Part shown: positions 1 through 9,486 of the stretch, piece after piece
How the letters are laid out: each line of letters starts with the position of its first letter
How positions within the stretch are numbered: position 1 is the first letter of the stretch
Position numbers and translations under genes: made by a program
The notes under the pieces: generated by a model
The model's input: only the letters and a program-made list of their open reading frames with translations
Databases searched by the model: none
What the model was told of the DNA's origin: nothing
NCBI GenBank assembly: GCA_965222975.1
Contig: CBDCVJ010000041.1
Coordinates: 62,001 to 126,000 of the forward strand
DNA: 64,000 nt
Direction of reading: 5' to 3'
Origin: UBA6168 sp965222975
Lineage (GTDB): Bacteria > Bacteroidota > Bacteroidia > Chitinophagales > Saprospiraceae

Positions 1-701
1 AAACGTTGGTCAAAGATGCCAAAGCCGTCCAATTGCTTGGCGATCAAGAGTACACCGACATTGACCAACTTGTCAGCATAAACCATAAAGTGTTGATCCC
101 CAATGGGATGGATGTGGAAGAACTTCCCCAAGATCTCCGTCATGATCCCAACCAAGAGCTTGTGTTCAACTTTTGCGGCAGGCTCGACCGCTACTACAAA
201 GGCCTCGATCTGATGCTCGAAGGGTTTTCCCTTTTTATAAAAAAAGGTCGCCGCGCACGGCTCGACCTCATCGGCGACGGCAGAGATCGTCGGTATTTAG
301 AAGGGCTTGCCAAACAATTGGCCATTTCTGACCGGATCGTTTTTCATGGTGCCAAATACGGCGACGAAAAATACCACCTTATGGCACAAGGCGATGTATT
401 CCTGCACACCTCTCGGACGGAAGGCTTCCCCATGGCCGTTTTGGAAGCAGCTGCCCTTGGCTTGCCGTGCCTTACCAGCGAGCCGACCAACATCAATCAC
501 TTCATTAGAAAATACAATGCGGGGTTTCCATTGGGCAGTTGCCACACGGCTGATAGCATTGGTGAACACATGGAAATGGCCTACCATTTTTTCCAAAAAA
601 ACAAGTTGAAGGAAAAAGGGCAGAACGCTCGAACAATGGTCTTACAAGCCTTCGATTGGAAAAATATCTGTCAGGAGCTGGTGGGTGTGTATGAGGCATA
701 A
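1..701 (+). CDS. Glycosyltransferase family 4 (GT4), C-terminal part, cut by window edge
   Basis: This is the C-terminal ~230 residues of a GT-B-fold glycosyltransferase; the N-terminal acceptor half lies left of the window. The reading frame is open to the edge, so the TTG at position 6 is not a credible start. Visible family features are the FCGRLDRYYKGLD segment opening the C-terminal Rossmann domain, a LIGDGRDRRYLE nucleotide-sugar loop, and the donor-binding EGFPMAVLEA stretch, which matches the GT4 E-x7-E motif. Such enzymes move a sugar from a nucleotide donor to a growing cytoplasmic glycan. The O-antigen ligase-like gene at 4.7 kb and the phosphotransferase at 6 kb suggest the end of a surface-polysaccharide cluster. 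The sugar and acceptor cannot be told from sequence. Family confidence is high, specificity unknown. Confidence 0.88.
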   Translation, partial: TLVKDAKAVQLLGDQEYTDIDQLVSINHKVLIPNGMDVEELPQDLRHDPNQELVFNFCGRLDRYYKGLDLMLEGFSLFIKKGRRARLDLIGDGRDRRYLEGLAKQLAISDRIVFHGAKYGDEKYHLMAQGDVFLHTSRTEGFPMAVLEAAALGLPCLTSEPTNINHFIRKYNAGFPLGSCHTADSIGEHMEMAYHFFQKNKLKEKGQNARTMVLQAFDWKNICQELVGVYEA

Positions 702-854
702 AGTAAGTACAAGAGGCCTTTCATTCCCTTCCCAATTTGGGAACACAATCTAATATTTAGATGATATGTCAAAAATATATGCTTCGTATTGAGTTGATTT
801 ACAGTTTTTTATAAAAGGGTATGTTTTTGGTTTTTCCCAAAAAAAACAAATAGA

Positions 855-3800
855 ATGAACTGGTCTATATATAGCAATTTCCAACTGCTGTCTAGAGTAC
901 GCCCTATTTTTGGGCTGGTATCCTTTCTGGTTTTAGGTTTTGGTTTTCAAAAGGCAAATGCGCTGAACCCAGGCGATGTGACCATTGAAATAAAGTCAGG
1001 GCCTGCGTTTCTCCTCGATAAAAACAACCCTTGTAGTGGGCCACAAGCAGTTCATGTAGCTTATCAAATATGCAATACAAGTGGTTCTACACTTTCAGGG
1101 CTGACGGCTGATCTTACCAATTTGAGCAGCGGCTTCTCCTTATTGAATGGACAAGTTGTTTCGCAGAACATTGGCACCTTGAGTACTGGGGATTGTGGAA
1201 TGGTATTCTGGTACGTGGGCTATCCCTGCTCATCCGGTCAAACAACCAACCTCACTGTTACTGTGGCCGACGACAATCCGGGTGCTGTAAGCAGTTCCGA
1301 TAATGTAACTACGACTACCAACCAACCTACCCCTTCAGGCAGCTTACTCGAACCATTGCCTATCCCCGCCTCATCAGGACCAGAAGATAGTACTTGGGTT
1401 GATGTGGAATACAAGTATGGCAATGTGCCAGCAAATGGAGAGATATATTTCCAGCCCGGTGGCAACTTGGACTATGATGCAGCATGCTTGCAGTTGGTTG
1501 GGTTGGAAGTCCAAGATTCAAATTTTCCAAGTATTCAAGCAGGAGAAGATAGTGGTTTATACTTTGTGGTTCAACAAGCAGGTGGAGGTGGCGGAAATTG
1601 GCTGACGGTCAGGTATTATTTTATTGAAAAATGCAACAATTTTACAACCACCCTCGCTCCTTACTCTGCTGCAACATCAGGTAATCAGGTGAAATATGCC
1701 GCTAATTACAGTGCCATTGTAGCTACTTATCCTGACGACTTCCAATCTGCCGGATATCTTTGTTTCAATAACCCTGATGATTTTGCTACCCAGATCAATG
1801 GCACAGGCATTGGGTTGGAAACTTCCGGTGATAATTGGGGGGCGAGTTGGGGCGACTATGATGGCGACGGCTATCCCGACCTATTTGTAGCTACCTACGA
1901 TAATACCCAACCAAACGAACTCTACCATAACAATGGAGATGGGACATTTACAAAAATCACTTCAGGACCTATAGCGACTGACATTGCCACTTCTTCTGCC
2001 TCTTCATGGGCAGATTATGACAACGATGGCGACCTTGACCTGTATGTTGGCAACAACATTGGGAAACCGAATTTTTTATACAGGAATGAGGGGGGAGGAA
2101 ATTTTACCTCTATTCAAAATGACCCTGTGGTAAGCTACTTGGGCTACTCACATGGTGTGAGTTGGGCAGATTACGATAACGACGGTTTCCTTGACCTTTT
2201 TGTGGCTACCTATTGGGAAACTGCTTTTAACAAACTTTACCACAACAACGGCGACGGGACATTTTCAGAAGTCACCAATAGCCCCATTGTGAATGAAGCT
2301 GCAAAAACCATTACAGGTGTATGGGGCGATTACGACAATGACGGCTTGGTGGATCTATTTGTGGTGAATATGCATGACAACCACAATAGCCTGTACCACA
2401 ACCTCGGTAACGGGAATTTTCAAAAAATCACATCTGGGGCCATTGTCAGCGACGGCGGATGCAGCGTTGGAGCAAATTGGGGTGACTACAATAACGATGG
2501 TTATCTTGACCTATTCGTGGCCAATGCTTCCAATGAGGCCAATTTTTTATATCAAAATAACGGTAATGGCACCTTCTCTAAAATCACTTCAGGCAGCATC
2601 GTGACTGACGTAGGCCATTCCCACGGCAGCGCTTGGGCGGATTATGACAACGATGGTGATCTCGACCTTTTTGTGGGAGATGATACAAAAAACAATGCTA
2701 TTTACAGAAATAATGGAGATGGGACATTTACTTCATTGGACAATGAAATAACCAATGATGGTGGCCTCTCTTTTGGTAGTGCCTGGGCTGATTTTGATCA
2801 GGATGGCGACCTTGACCTCTTTGTGGCAAACCGCCAAAGCACTGAAAATTTCCTTTATGAAAATACAAAAGGGAATTGCAACAATTGGTATGATGTAAAA
2901 CTGACCGGGACCAATTCAAACGCTTCTGCCGTCGGTGCAAGGGTCACTGTGACGGCCACTATCAATGGACAGACCGTCACCCAAGTGCAGCAAGTGAGTT
3001 CGCAAACAGGAGGCGGTACAGGCGGACAAAACGAACTTTCTCTCCATTTTGGTCTGGGCGATGCGGCTGTTGTTACGTCCGTTGTGGTGGATTGGCCTTC
3101 TGGCTACCAGCAGGTTTTATCCAGTCAAGCTGTAAATAGCGAATACACTGTTACCGAAGTAAACGGCTCTGAAGTATGCGGCACTGTTTATTACGATGCC
3201 AATGGCAATTGTACCCAAGACAATGGCGAGAGTGGAATCCCAGGTGTCAAAGTCGAACTCACACCTGGCAATATCACAGCCTACTCTGATGCCGATGGCA
3301 ATTATTCTGTTTTTGCAGGAACGGGCAATTATTCCATTCAGGCCACTCCAGGGATCAATTGGGCGGCCTCATGTTCTTCTACTTCATCGGTGAACATTAC
3401 CGGGCTTGGCAACCAATATTGTGGAATTAGCTTTAGCCAAACGGCTTTGTGCGCCCAGCCTGACCTTTATTCGGAGATAGCGACAACTGCCCACCGCATT
3501 GGCACCGTTAATCTTATGGTGGTCAATTATGAAAACCTGGGTGCTGCCAATAGCATCGATACAGAACTTTCGGTCAGTTTGCCGACTCAGATCAACCTCC
3601 TTTCAAGTTCTCTTCCCTATGATAAATTTGTAGGAAATGAGGCCACTTGGCAATTGGGCGATTTTGAGCCTAACGCAAAAGGGGCCATTTATCTCACCTA
3701 TGAGGTTCTGACCAGTACCCCTATCGGGACAAGCCTTACTGTGACATCCAACCTAAATTCAAGTGACAGTGAATGCGACATTGCCAATAACGTTTATGTG

Positions 3801-4514
3801 GAAACGTCCCCTGCCGTTGCTGCTTTTGACCCGAACGACTTGTTAGTGAGCCCAGAGGGACGTGTCCGCAAAGAAGGGTGGCTACACTATAAAATCCGTT
3901 TCCAAAATGTTGGCAATGCCACAGCATCTCAGGTAAGGGTAGAAGACATCCTTCCTCCGGAACTCGACCTCAATACCCTTGAACTGGGCACGGTGAGCCA
4001 TACCTACAAATTTCAGGCAGATGGCCGCCACTTGGTTTGGACTTTCCCCAATATCAACTTGCCGGATAGCATCAGCAATGAACAAGGTAGCCACGGTTTT
4101 ATCACTTTCCGCATTAAACCCAAAACGGACATGGTGGAAGGAGATCGAATATTGAATCAGGCTGTTATCTTTTTCGACAACCTAAACCCTGTGAAGACCA
4201 ATGTGGTAGAAAACATTATCAGCAATGGTCAACAAAACCATAAAGGACGTCGCAGTTTGCCGTTACTTATTCACCCCAACCCAACATCGGGTGATGTGAA
4301 GGTGCTGGCGCAGGAAATGAATCTGGAACGTGATGCCTATTTTGTGGAAATGCAGGTGTTCGATTTGTCATTCAGGCCAGTTTTAGAGAAAACAAATATA
4401 CAGATGCACGTCTTGCAGCTTTCACTCGATGGTTGGCCTTCGGGTGCATACATCATCCGCGGCATGGACAATAAAGGTAGGCTTTATACAGGGAAGGTCA
4501 TAGTTGCTGAATGA
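855..4514 (+). CDS. Secreted FG-GAP/VCBS repeat protein with ASPIC/UnbV, SdrD-like, DUF11 and T9SS sorting domains
   Basis: This is a 1219-residue exported surface or extracellular protein. Residues 1-36 form a signal peptide ending near KANA. Residues ~320-650 hold seven FG-GAP/VCBS repeats, each with an Asp-rich calcium-loop signature such as DYDNDGDLDLF followed by a LYHNNGDGTF-type strand; the set suggests a calcium-stabilised beta-propeller. An ASPIC/UnbV domain follows (~670-765, ending in VVDWPSG). Next come an SdrD-B-like domain (starting VCGTVYYDANGN), DUF11-like repeats with the FDPND-LVSPEG segment, and a C-terminal T9SS type A domain (LIHPNPTSGDVKV to the end). T9SS cargo is moved across the outer membrane and often anchored to lipopolysaccharide. 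A role in adhesion or matrix is inference. It interrupts the polysaccharide genes and is probably transcribed separately, since both flanking gaps exceed 150 bp. Confidence 0.9.
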   Translation: MNWSIYSNFQLLSRVRPIFGLVSFLVLGFGFQKANALNPGDVTIEIKSGPAFLLDKNNPCSGPQAVHVAYQICNTSGSTLSGLTADLTNLSSGFSLLNGQVVSQNIGTLSTGDCGMVFWYVGYPCSSGQTTNLTVTVADDNPGAVSSSDNVTTTTNQPTPSGSLLEPLPIPASSGPEDSTWVDVEYKYGNVPANGEIYFQPGGNLDYDAACLQLVGLEVQDSNFPSIQAGEDSGLYFVVQQAGGGGGNWLTVRYYFIEKCNNFTTTLAPYSAATSGNQVKYAANYSAIVATYPDDFQSAGYLCFNNPDDFATQINGTGIGLETSGDNWGASWGDYDGDGYPDLFVATYDNTQPNELYHNNGDGTFTKITSGPIATDIATSSASSWADYDNDGDLDLYVGNNIGKPNFLYRNEGGGNFTSIQNDPVVSYLGYSHGVSWADYDNDGFLDLFVATYWETAFNKLYHNNGDGTFSEVTNSPIVNEAAKTITGVWGDYDNDGLVDLFVVNMHDNHNSLYHNLGNGNFQKITSGAIVSDGGCSVGANWGDYNNDGYLDLFVANASNEANFLYQNNGNGTFSKITSGSIVTDVGHSHGSAWADYDNDGDLDLFVGDDTKNNAIYRNNGDGTFTSLDNEITNDGGLSFGSAWADFDQDGDLDLFVANRQSTENFLYENTKGNCNNWYDVKLTGTNSNASAVGARVTVTATINGQTVTQVQQVSSQTGGGTGGQNELSLHFGLGDAAVVTSVVVDWPSGYQQVLSSQAVNSEYTVTEVNGSEVCGTVYYDANGNCTQDNGESGIPGVKVELTPGNITAYSDADGNYSVFAGTGNYSIQATPGINWAASCSSTSSVNITGLGNQYCGISFSQTALCAQPDLYSEIATTAHRIGTVNLMVVNYENLGAANSIDTELSVSLPTQINLLSSSLPYDKFVGNEATWQLGDFEPNAKGAIYLTYEVLTSTPIGTSLTVTSNLNSSDSECDIANNVYVETSPAVAAFDPNDLLVSPEGRVRKEGWLHYKIRFQNVGNATASQVRVEDILPPELDLNTLELGTVSHTYKFQADGRHLVWTFPNINLPDSISNEQGSHGFITFRIKPKTDMVEGDRILNQAVIFFDNLNPVKTNVVENIISNGQQNHKGRRSLPLLIHPNPTSGDVKVLAQEMNLERDAYFVEMQVFDLSFRPVLEKTNIQMHVLQLSLDGWPSGAYIIRGMDNKGRLYTGKVIVAE

Positions 4515-4693
4515 TAAAAAAGGTACTACTGTCCTGTCTTTTAATCTTTCCCATCTTGGGAAAAAAATTCCAAAAAAAGAAACAAGTTTTGGACGGGTAT
4601 GTGCTAACTGATTGAAGTACAAATGGTTAGCTTGTTATTGTTGTTGGCATTTTTATAGGTGTATGAAGGAAGTGATAATGTAATATTTTTCTG

Positions 4694-5944
4694 ATGTACC
4701 GTAGCCAGACATTGTTTTACTCGCTCATCCTCATATTGACCCTGAGGATAACAAGCTATTTTACCCTTTTTCCCGATTCGCTCGCCCTGACCCAAGTAGT
4801 GAAGGCGGGACTGCGTGTGACCTTGACCATCTTAGCATTTATACTCCTTAAATCCCTGCGAGAAAAATTCAAGGGGCACGTGTTTTCGTTTTCAAATTTG
4901 ACTCCTTTATTGCTTTACTGCTGCTACCTCTTATTGGGGTTGTTGTCTGTTTTTTGGGCATCGCTCCCTTCTTACGCCATGCTTCAGTTATCTATGATCA
5001 TAGAAGCATTGTTCTTTGCATGGTTCTTTGTCCAACTCGCTGTTTTTTACAATGCCGTTAGCGACAACCACGCACGGTTTTCCAAACTGTTCGGGAGAAC
5101 GGTGCTGCTGGTTTCTATTGGTTTCCTCATAGGTGCTGCAGTTGACCCCGACCAGTTTTATCGCCTAACGCATGGCGGAGAAGTTTCCCGTCTCGGAGGT
5201 TTCATCATCAACCCCAATGAGCTGGGATTATTGGTTGTATTGGGTGGGGTAATGGGTTATGTCGAACTGCTTCAAAAGCGCCATATACGCATCAATATCT
5301 TGGTTATAATATTTAGTGTGGCGGTGCTGTTGCTCACCAAGTCACGATCATCTTTAGCTGCTTTTTTGCTGGTGACTGGAATTTATATTTTACGGACTGG
5401 GAACATGAAAGTCGTTGCCTTGTCTGTTATTGGGGTAGTATTAGTCTTGCCTTTCCTCGTTCAAACGATTATTATCAAACAAGGCGACCTTCAAGAGGTG
5501 TTGAGTTTTACTGGGCGGTTGCCCTTTTGGTCTGACCTTATCAATATCGGCTTTCCCCAACGGCCACTTTTGGGCTATGGGTTTATGTGCATTGCAGAGG
5601 GGGATTATTTTCACAGTATTCATTCCTATTCTGCAAAAATGACCCATAATTCTTTCATACAAGTATTGCTTAACCTCGGATTGGTCGGTGCACTTATCTG
5701 CTTATTACAATTAGCTGCTACGATAGCCGCCATCATTAAAAGCAAAAAAAGGAATTTGAAATGGCTGGTCTTGATGATGCTGGTACCCTTAACGGTCAAC
5801 TCGCTTACTGAATTTGGCATTTTTGGTGAGTCGAATTATGGCATTCAGATATACCATTTCATCATTTTGTTTTTTGTTATTGAGGTGGTGTCGGTTCAAG
5901 ATTTTGCAAATACAAGTACAAATAAAGTTAAAGTAGGTGCTTGA
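4694..5944 (+). CDS. O-antigen ligase / Wzy-type polymerase family membrane protein
   Basis: This 416-residue protein is almost wholly hydrophobic, with about ten to twelve predicted membrane segments. A longer periplasmic loop lies around residues 265-330 (GRLPFWSDLINIGFPQRPLLGYGF then HSIHSYSAKMTHNSFIQ). That arrangement is typical of the Wzy_C/O-antigen ligase superfamily, where the large loop carries the catalytic Arg and His. Members either polymerise repeat units on undecaprenyl diphosphate or ligate glycan to lipid A core or proteins. Sequence alone cannot separate polymerase from ligase. The ATG at 4694 begins a natural first membrane helix (LFYSLILILTL). The next gene starts 36 bp downstream, so the two are probably co-transcribed, which supports a glycan-assembly role. 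Confidence 0.8.
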   Translation: MYRSQTLFYSLILILTLRITSYFTLFPDSLALTQVVKAGLRVTLTILAFILLKSLREKFKGHVFSFSNLTPLLLYCCYLLLGLLSVFWASLPSYAMLQLSMIIEALFFAWFFVQLAVFYNAVSDNHARFSKLFGRTVLLVSIGFLIGAAVDPDQFYRLTHGGEVSRLGGFIINPNELGLLVVLGGVMGYVELLQKRHIRINILVIIFSVAVLLLTKSRSSLAAFLLVTGIYILRTGNMKVVALSVIGVVLVLPFLVQTIIIKQGDLQEVLSFTGRLPFWSDLINIGFPQRPLLGYGFMCIAEGDYFHSIHSYSAKMTHNSFIQVLLNLGLVGALICLLQLAATIAAIIKSKKRNLKWLVLMMLVPLTVNSLTEFGIFGESNYGIQIYHFIILFFVIEVVSVQDFANTSTNKVKVGA

Positions 5945-5980
5945 TATTTTATAAAAAAATGGCTACCCAATATTTATGTT

Positions 5981-7336
5981 ATGAAAACAATTTCAAATAA
6001 CGACTTTGGTATATTGGCAAAAATTTTCTTCCCCTCCAATAACCGCCTTTTTTTTTATTTTAATGATAAATGTAAAAATGCAGATGTAAATATACCTGAG
6101 GAGCAAAACGTAGTTGCCATATCAGGTCAATTATTCCCCAACACATCGCAATTGAAAAATATAGAAGGCATCATTGCTCTTGGTGCAAAACCATTCCTGC
6201 CGGATTTTGATTGCCGGTCATTCCATTTTGTAAATAACCCTGATGGCAGCATCCGCTGGCTTTATCCGTCAGATATTTCCGAACCTGTTTTTTTGAATCT
6301 ATACAACAGTTCTGGGTGGCGGGGTTTTGTTATTAAAAAAATATTTCAATCTGCTTTTTGGGGTGGTGCGAAAAATTGGATAAAATCGGGAACAGTGCAT
6401 GTTTTTTATAAAAATAAAATAGTATTGGACGACCTTTTTGAAAAATATGCCATTAACCAATATGCCATTTTTACAGGAACGGCTGGAGATGACAGAAAAA
6501 CGGTATTAGCTTTAAAGAATAAAAATGGCGCTATCTGGTATTATAAAATACCATTGACACAAAGCGCCGAAAAATTAGTCCAGAACGAACTGTCCACCTT
6601 ACAGTTTTTGAATGGTTTTTCTTTTAGCAAAATGGATTTTCCACAAGCTGAGGCTATTGGGGATGGATTGATGCAGTCCAGTGTTGCGCAATTGAAAAAA
6701 TACCGCAATAGCTTTGTGTTGGAGCCTGTTCATTTAGAAGCAATTAAGGAATTGAATAAATACACCTCTGAAATGGTTTGTTTGAAAGACCTGCCTTTCT
6801 GGGAAGAATCTTCGCAGAATATAAATGTCCTTGAGGAGCAGCCTGTCCTTAATAATATGTCAGTCAATACAGTCAAAAAAATTATTGAAAGATTAAGAAT
6901 GTTAAGGGCGAGTATTGACCCGTTCATGGAAATTCCAACCCTCATTGCCCACGGCGATTTTACTCCTTGGAACATGTATCTGGGAAAAGGGAAGCTGTAT
7001 GTTTATGATTGGGAATTTTCGGAGCGACTGCCGCTGCTATTCGATGCTTTTCATTTTATTGTTCAGTCGGGAGTATTAATAAAACGATTGCCATTTTCAA
7101 AAATTGAAGAAGAAATAAAGGCATTGGAAAAAGATAAAATTATTGAAGGGGTATTGGAAAACCAGCCCGTCCATTTTAAAACCTTGTACCAATTATACTT
7201 ACTAAAAAATATTTCCTATTATATGTTAAAGTATATTCGCCAACATGACCTCCATGAACAGGCGCATTGGTTGTTGGAGGCTTGGGTCGGGCTGTTGCTA
7301 AATGCGATAAGCGAATACAAAACCCAACCTATCTAA
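5981..7336 (+). CDS. Aminoglycoside-phosphotransferase-fold (APH) kinase-like protein in glycan cluster
   Basis: The 451-residue product has a C-terminal APH/choline-kinase-like catalytic core. The motif HGDFTPWN (H324, D326, N331) is the Brenner-type catalytic loop, and YDWEFSE (D343) supplies the metal-binding Asp of the DFG-equivalent. The N-terminal ~180 residues are less conserved and contain an adenine-pocket-like stretch around FTGTAGDDRKTVLALKNKNG. No signal peptide or membrane helix is evident, so it should be cytoplasmic. APH-fold proteins beside O-antigen ligase and glycosyltransferase genes often phosphorylate sugars, lipids or choline-like groups of surface polymers; that role here is inferred from context. 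It is not evidence of antibiotic resistance. Its substrate is unknown. Confidence 0.7.
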   Translation: MKTISNNDFGILAKIFFPSNNRLFFYFNDKCKNADVNIPEEQNVVAISGQLFPNTSQLKNIEGIIALGAKPFLPDFDCRSFHFVNNPDGSIRWLYPSDISEPVFLNLYNSSGWRGFVIKKIFQSAFWGGAKNWIKSGTVHVFYKNKIVLDDLFEKYAINQYAIFTGTAGDDRKTVLALKNKNGAIWYYKIPLTQSAEKLVQNELSTLQFLNGFSFSKMDFPQAEAIGDGLMQSSVAQLKKYRNSFVLEPVHLEAIKELNKYTSEMVCLKDLPFWEESSQNINVLEEQPVLNNMSVNTVKKIIERLRMLRASIDPFMEIPTLIAHGDFTPWNMYLGKGKLYVYDWEFSERLPLLFDAFHFIVQSGVLIKRLPFSKIEEEIKALEKDKIIEGVLENQPVHFKTLYQLYLLKNISYYMLKYIRQHDLHEQAHWLLEAWVGLLLNAISEYKTQPI

Positions 7337-7371
7337 ATATACGGACGTCTATCAGGGGGAATCAAAAACCT

Positions 7372-8298
7372 ATGATTATGAAAAAATATTTTACCTCTTT
7401 ATTCTTTACTTTTTTTATTTTCAACGGTGCGGTTTTTTCGCAGACAATTGATTTTCCGATAAATAATGCAGTGTGGAAAGAAGTTCAAACGACTATTGCA
7501 GGCCCTATAACGCAATACCTTGCTTTGTGCGGTGATACGGTGATCAACGATATTTCCTACAGCAGGTTGGTTATGTTGCAAGTAGATTCTCAATTGCAAG
7601 TAACCGACTCTTACTATCAGGGCGGCTTGCGTCAGGAAAACGACTTGGTTTATTTCATTTACGATGGAGCGCCTAATGAGTTGTTGCTTTTTGATTTCAG
7701 CTTGGAAGCTGGAGATGAAATCTCCTTATTGATTTTTGGTACTGTAACGACCCGAAAGGTGGACAGCACGAATGTGCGGCTATTAGCCGGGCAAATGCGG
7801 AAAGTTATTTATTTTGAGAAAAACCCAAATTGTTATGAACCGCCCGAATTTTGGATCGAAAGCATCGGCAGCAGCTATGGCCTTTTGACCCGTGGCTTAG
7901 ACCCCTGTTCTGTGTCGGATGCAGGCGGTCAATTGTTGTGCTATGAACATGAAGATGAATATCTGAACCTTACTTTAATCGAATGTTTTTTGCCTGAATT
8001 AAATAATTGCAATTTAACCAATGCAACAGATGATGTTTTAAAAAAACAATTAGAAATAATTATTTCCCCAAATCCTTCCTATGGTCATATTTTAATAGAT
8101 ATAAAAAATAAAGAAATTGGCCGAAATTGGAGTGTATCCTTTTTAAATGCTGTTGGCGAAATGGCGGCAGTTGAAATAAATAGAGATGGAAACAAATTCG
8201 AATCAAATATTGCCCATTTGCCTTCCGGTATATATTTTATTAAAATAATAAATGAAAAAAATACAATAATGGGAGTGGGGAAGTTTTTGAAAATATGA
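7372..8298 (+). CDS. T9SS-exported protein of unknown function
   Basis: An ATG at 7372 or 7378 (MIMKKYFTSLFFTFF) starts a clean signal peptide ending at VFSQ. The frame is open back to 7267, but those upstream codons overlap the previous gene and make no sensible leader, so 7372 was chosen. The mature part (~280 residues) contains a conserved-looking beta-rich body with several cysteines and a C-terminal T9SS sorting domain of about 80 residues (ISPNPSYGHILIDI, then LPSGIYFIKIINEKNTIMGVGKFLKI). It therefore should be released or anchored on the cell surface by the type IX system. I recognise no catalytic domain. It is followed directly by a long hairpin that should end transcription. Confidence 0.75.
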   Translation: MIMKKYFTSLFFTFFIFNGAVFSQTIDFPINNAVWKEVQTTIAGPITQYLALCGDTVINDISYSRLVMLQVDSQLQVTDSYYQGGLRQENDLVYFIYDGAPNELLLFDFSLEAGDEISLLIFGTVTTRKVDSTNVRLLAGQMRKVIYFEKNPNCYEPPEFWIESIGSSYGLLTRGLDPCSVSDAGGQLLCYEHEDEYLNLTLIECFLPELNNCNLTNATDDVLKKQLEIIISPNPSYGHILIDIKNKEIGRNWSVSFLNAVGEMAAVEINRDGNKFESNIAHLPSGIYFIKIINEKNTIMGVGKFLKI

Positions 8299-8389
8299 GT
8301 TTGTCTCCCGCAAAGTCTCGCAGAGTTTATTTGAATTTATCTCTGCGAAACTCTGCGTAAAACTTTGCGAGACTTTGCGGGAGACAAAC
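8299..8389. terminator. Long intergenic palindrome between convergent genes (probable bidirectional terminator)
   Basis: The arms 8299-8328 and 8360-8389 are 30 nt long and pair with one mismatch. The core word CCGCAAAGTCTCGCA is repeated in inverted form. The element sits precisely between the stop codons of two convergent genes, so a two-way terminator is likely. Inside the loop, CTCTGCGAAACTCTGCG is a short direct repeat. Confidence 0.7.
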
Positions 8390-8390
8390 C

Positions 8391-9284
8391 CTAATTAATC
8401 TTCATTTCCACTCCCACCTTCTCAAACAATTCGGTCAACGACATTTGTGCCTCCCGGATGTCCTTCCAGTCTTTCAGGACAATGCCCAGTGTTTCTTCTA
8501 CCACCGATTTTTCCAAATGGTCAATATGCAATGCGGAAAGTGACATGGCCCAGTCCAATGTTTCGGCGACGCCGGGCGTTTTGTCCAGTTTCATCTGACG
8601 GACTTCCTGCATAAAGCGGCATATCTGTTCGCCCAGTTTTTCATCTATGCCCGGTATTTTTTGCCGCACGATTTCCAGCTCTTTTTCAAAGCTTGGATAA
8701 TCAATCCACAGATAAAAACAACGGCGACGAAGTGCTTCTGACAAATCCCGCATGCGGTTGCTGGTAATTACAGTGATGGGTATGTGGGTTGCCTCCACCA
8801 CACCCATTTCAGGAATACTGATCTGCCAATCGGAGAGTATTTCGAGGAGGAAACTTTCAAATTCTTCATCGGCCCGGTCCACTTCGTCTATGAGTAGGAC
8901 GGGCGGCTTGTCACGGGTGATGGCTTTTAACAGGGGGCGTTCCAGTAAATATTTTTCACTAAAAATAAAATCCTCTTTTTCTTCCACGGTGCGGTTTTCC
9001 GTTTCCATCATTTTGAGGGCGAGGAGTTGGCGTTGGTAGTTCCATTCGTACAGGGCTTGCTCGGCATTCAGTCCTTCATAGCATTGTAGCCGGATGAGTT
9101 CGGTATCGTGCGCCCTTGCCAATACTTTGGCGATTTCTGTTTTTCCTACACCGGGAGGGCCTTCCACCAATAAAGGGCGCTGCAATTGCTGGGAGAGGAA
9201 GATGGACATTGCAATGGCCTTGTCTGCTATGTATCCTTGTTCGGAGAGGGCCTGGATGAGTTGCTCGATGGCTTTGTTTTGCAT
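8391..9284 (-). CDS. MoxR-family AAA+ ATPase, CoxD-like
   Basis: This is a 297-residue single-domain AAA+ ATPase. It shows a Walker A motif (EGPPGVGKTEIAKVLA), a Walker B with the MoxR-type extension (PVLLIDEVDRADEEFESFLLE), a sensor-1 region (ITVITSNRMRDLSEALRRRCFY) and the helical lid. The ATG at 9284 (MQNKAIEQLIQAL) is preferred to the frame's upstream start because the extra 13 residues are not family-like. MoxR proteins act as chaperones that insert cofactors or mature partner enzymes, usually with a VWA-domain protein. The IDEVDRADEEFE wording is closest to the CoxD branch associated with molybdenum hydroxylases. No VWA/CoxE partner or molybdenum enzyme lies in the window, so the client is unknown. 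Confidence 0.85.
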   Translation of the reverse strand: MQNKAIEQLIQALSEQGYIADKAIAMSIFLSQQLQRPLLVEGPPGVGKTEIAKVLARAHDTELIRLQCYEGLNAEQALYEWNYQRQLLALKMMETENRTVEEKEDFIFSEKYLLERPLLKAITRDKPPVLLIDEVDRADEEFESFLLEILSDWQISIPEMGVVEATHIPITVITSNRMRDLSEALRRRCFYLWIDYPSFEKELEIVRQKIPGIDEKLGEQICRFMQEVRQMKLDKTPGVAETLDWAMSLSALHIDHLEKSVVEETLGIVLKDWKDIREAQMSLTELFEKVGVEMKIN

Positions 9285-9486
9285 GGAAAAAGAAGGATTA
9301 TTAGTTTGCCCACAAAAGAACAAAAAATCATTGTTTTATATGGGAGTCCATTTATTGAATTGTCGTCTCCGTAAGGACTGCAATTGCCCATGATGCTGGT
9401 GATTTGATAAAAGCTATTTCGGATTCCCTATATTTACCGCCCCGAACACAAACGCTGCTTCCATTTCACAAAACCGGAAACGAAGA

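Noticed and set aside
5981..7336. APH-fold protein considered as an aminoglycoside-resistance gene
   Set aside because: Context is surface-glycan synthesis and the sequence outside the catalytic loop does not match resistance enzymes; called generically.
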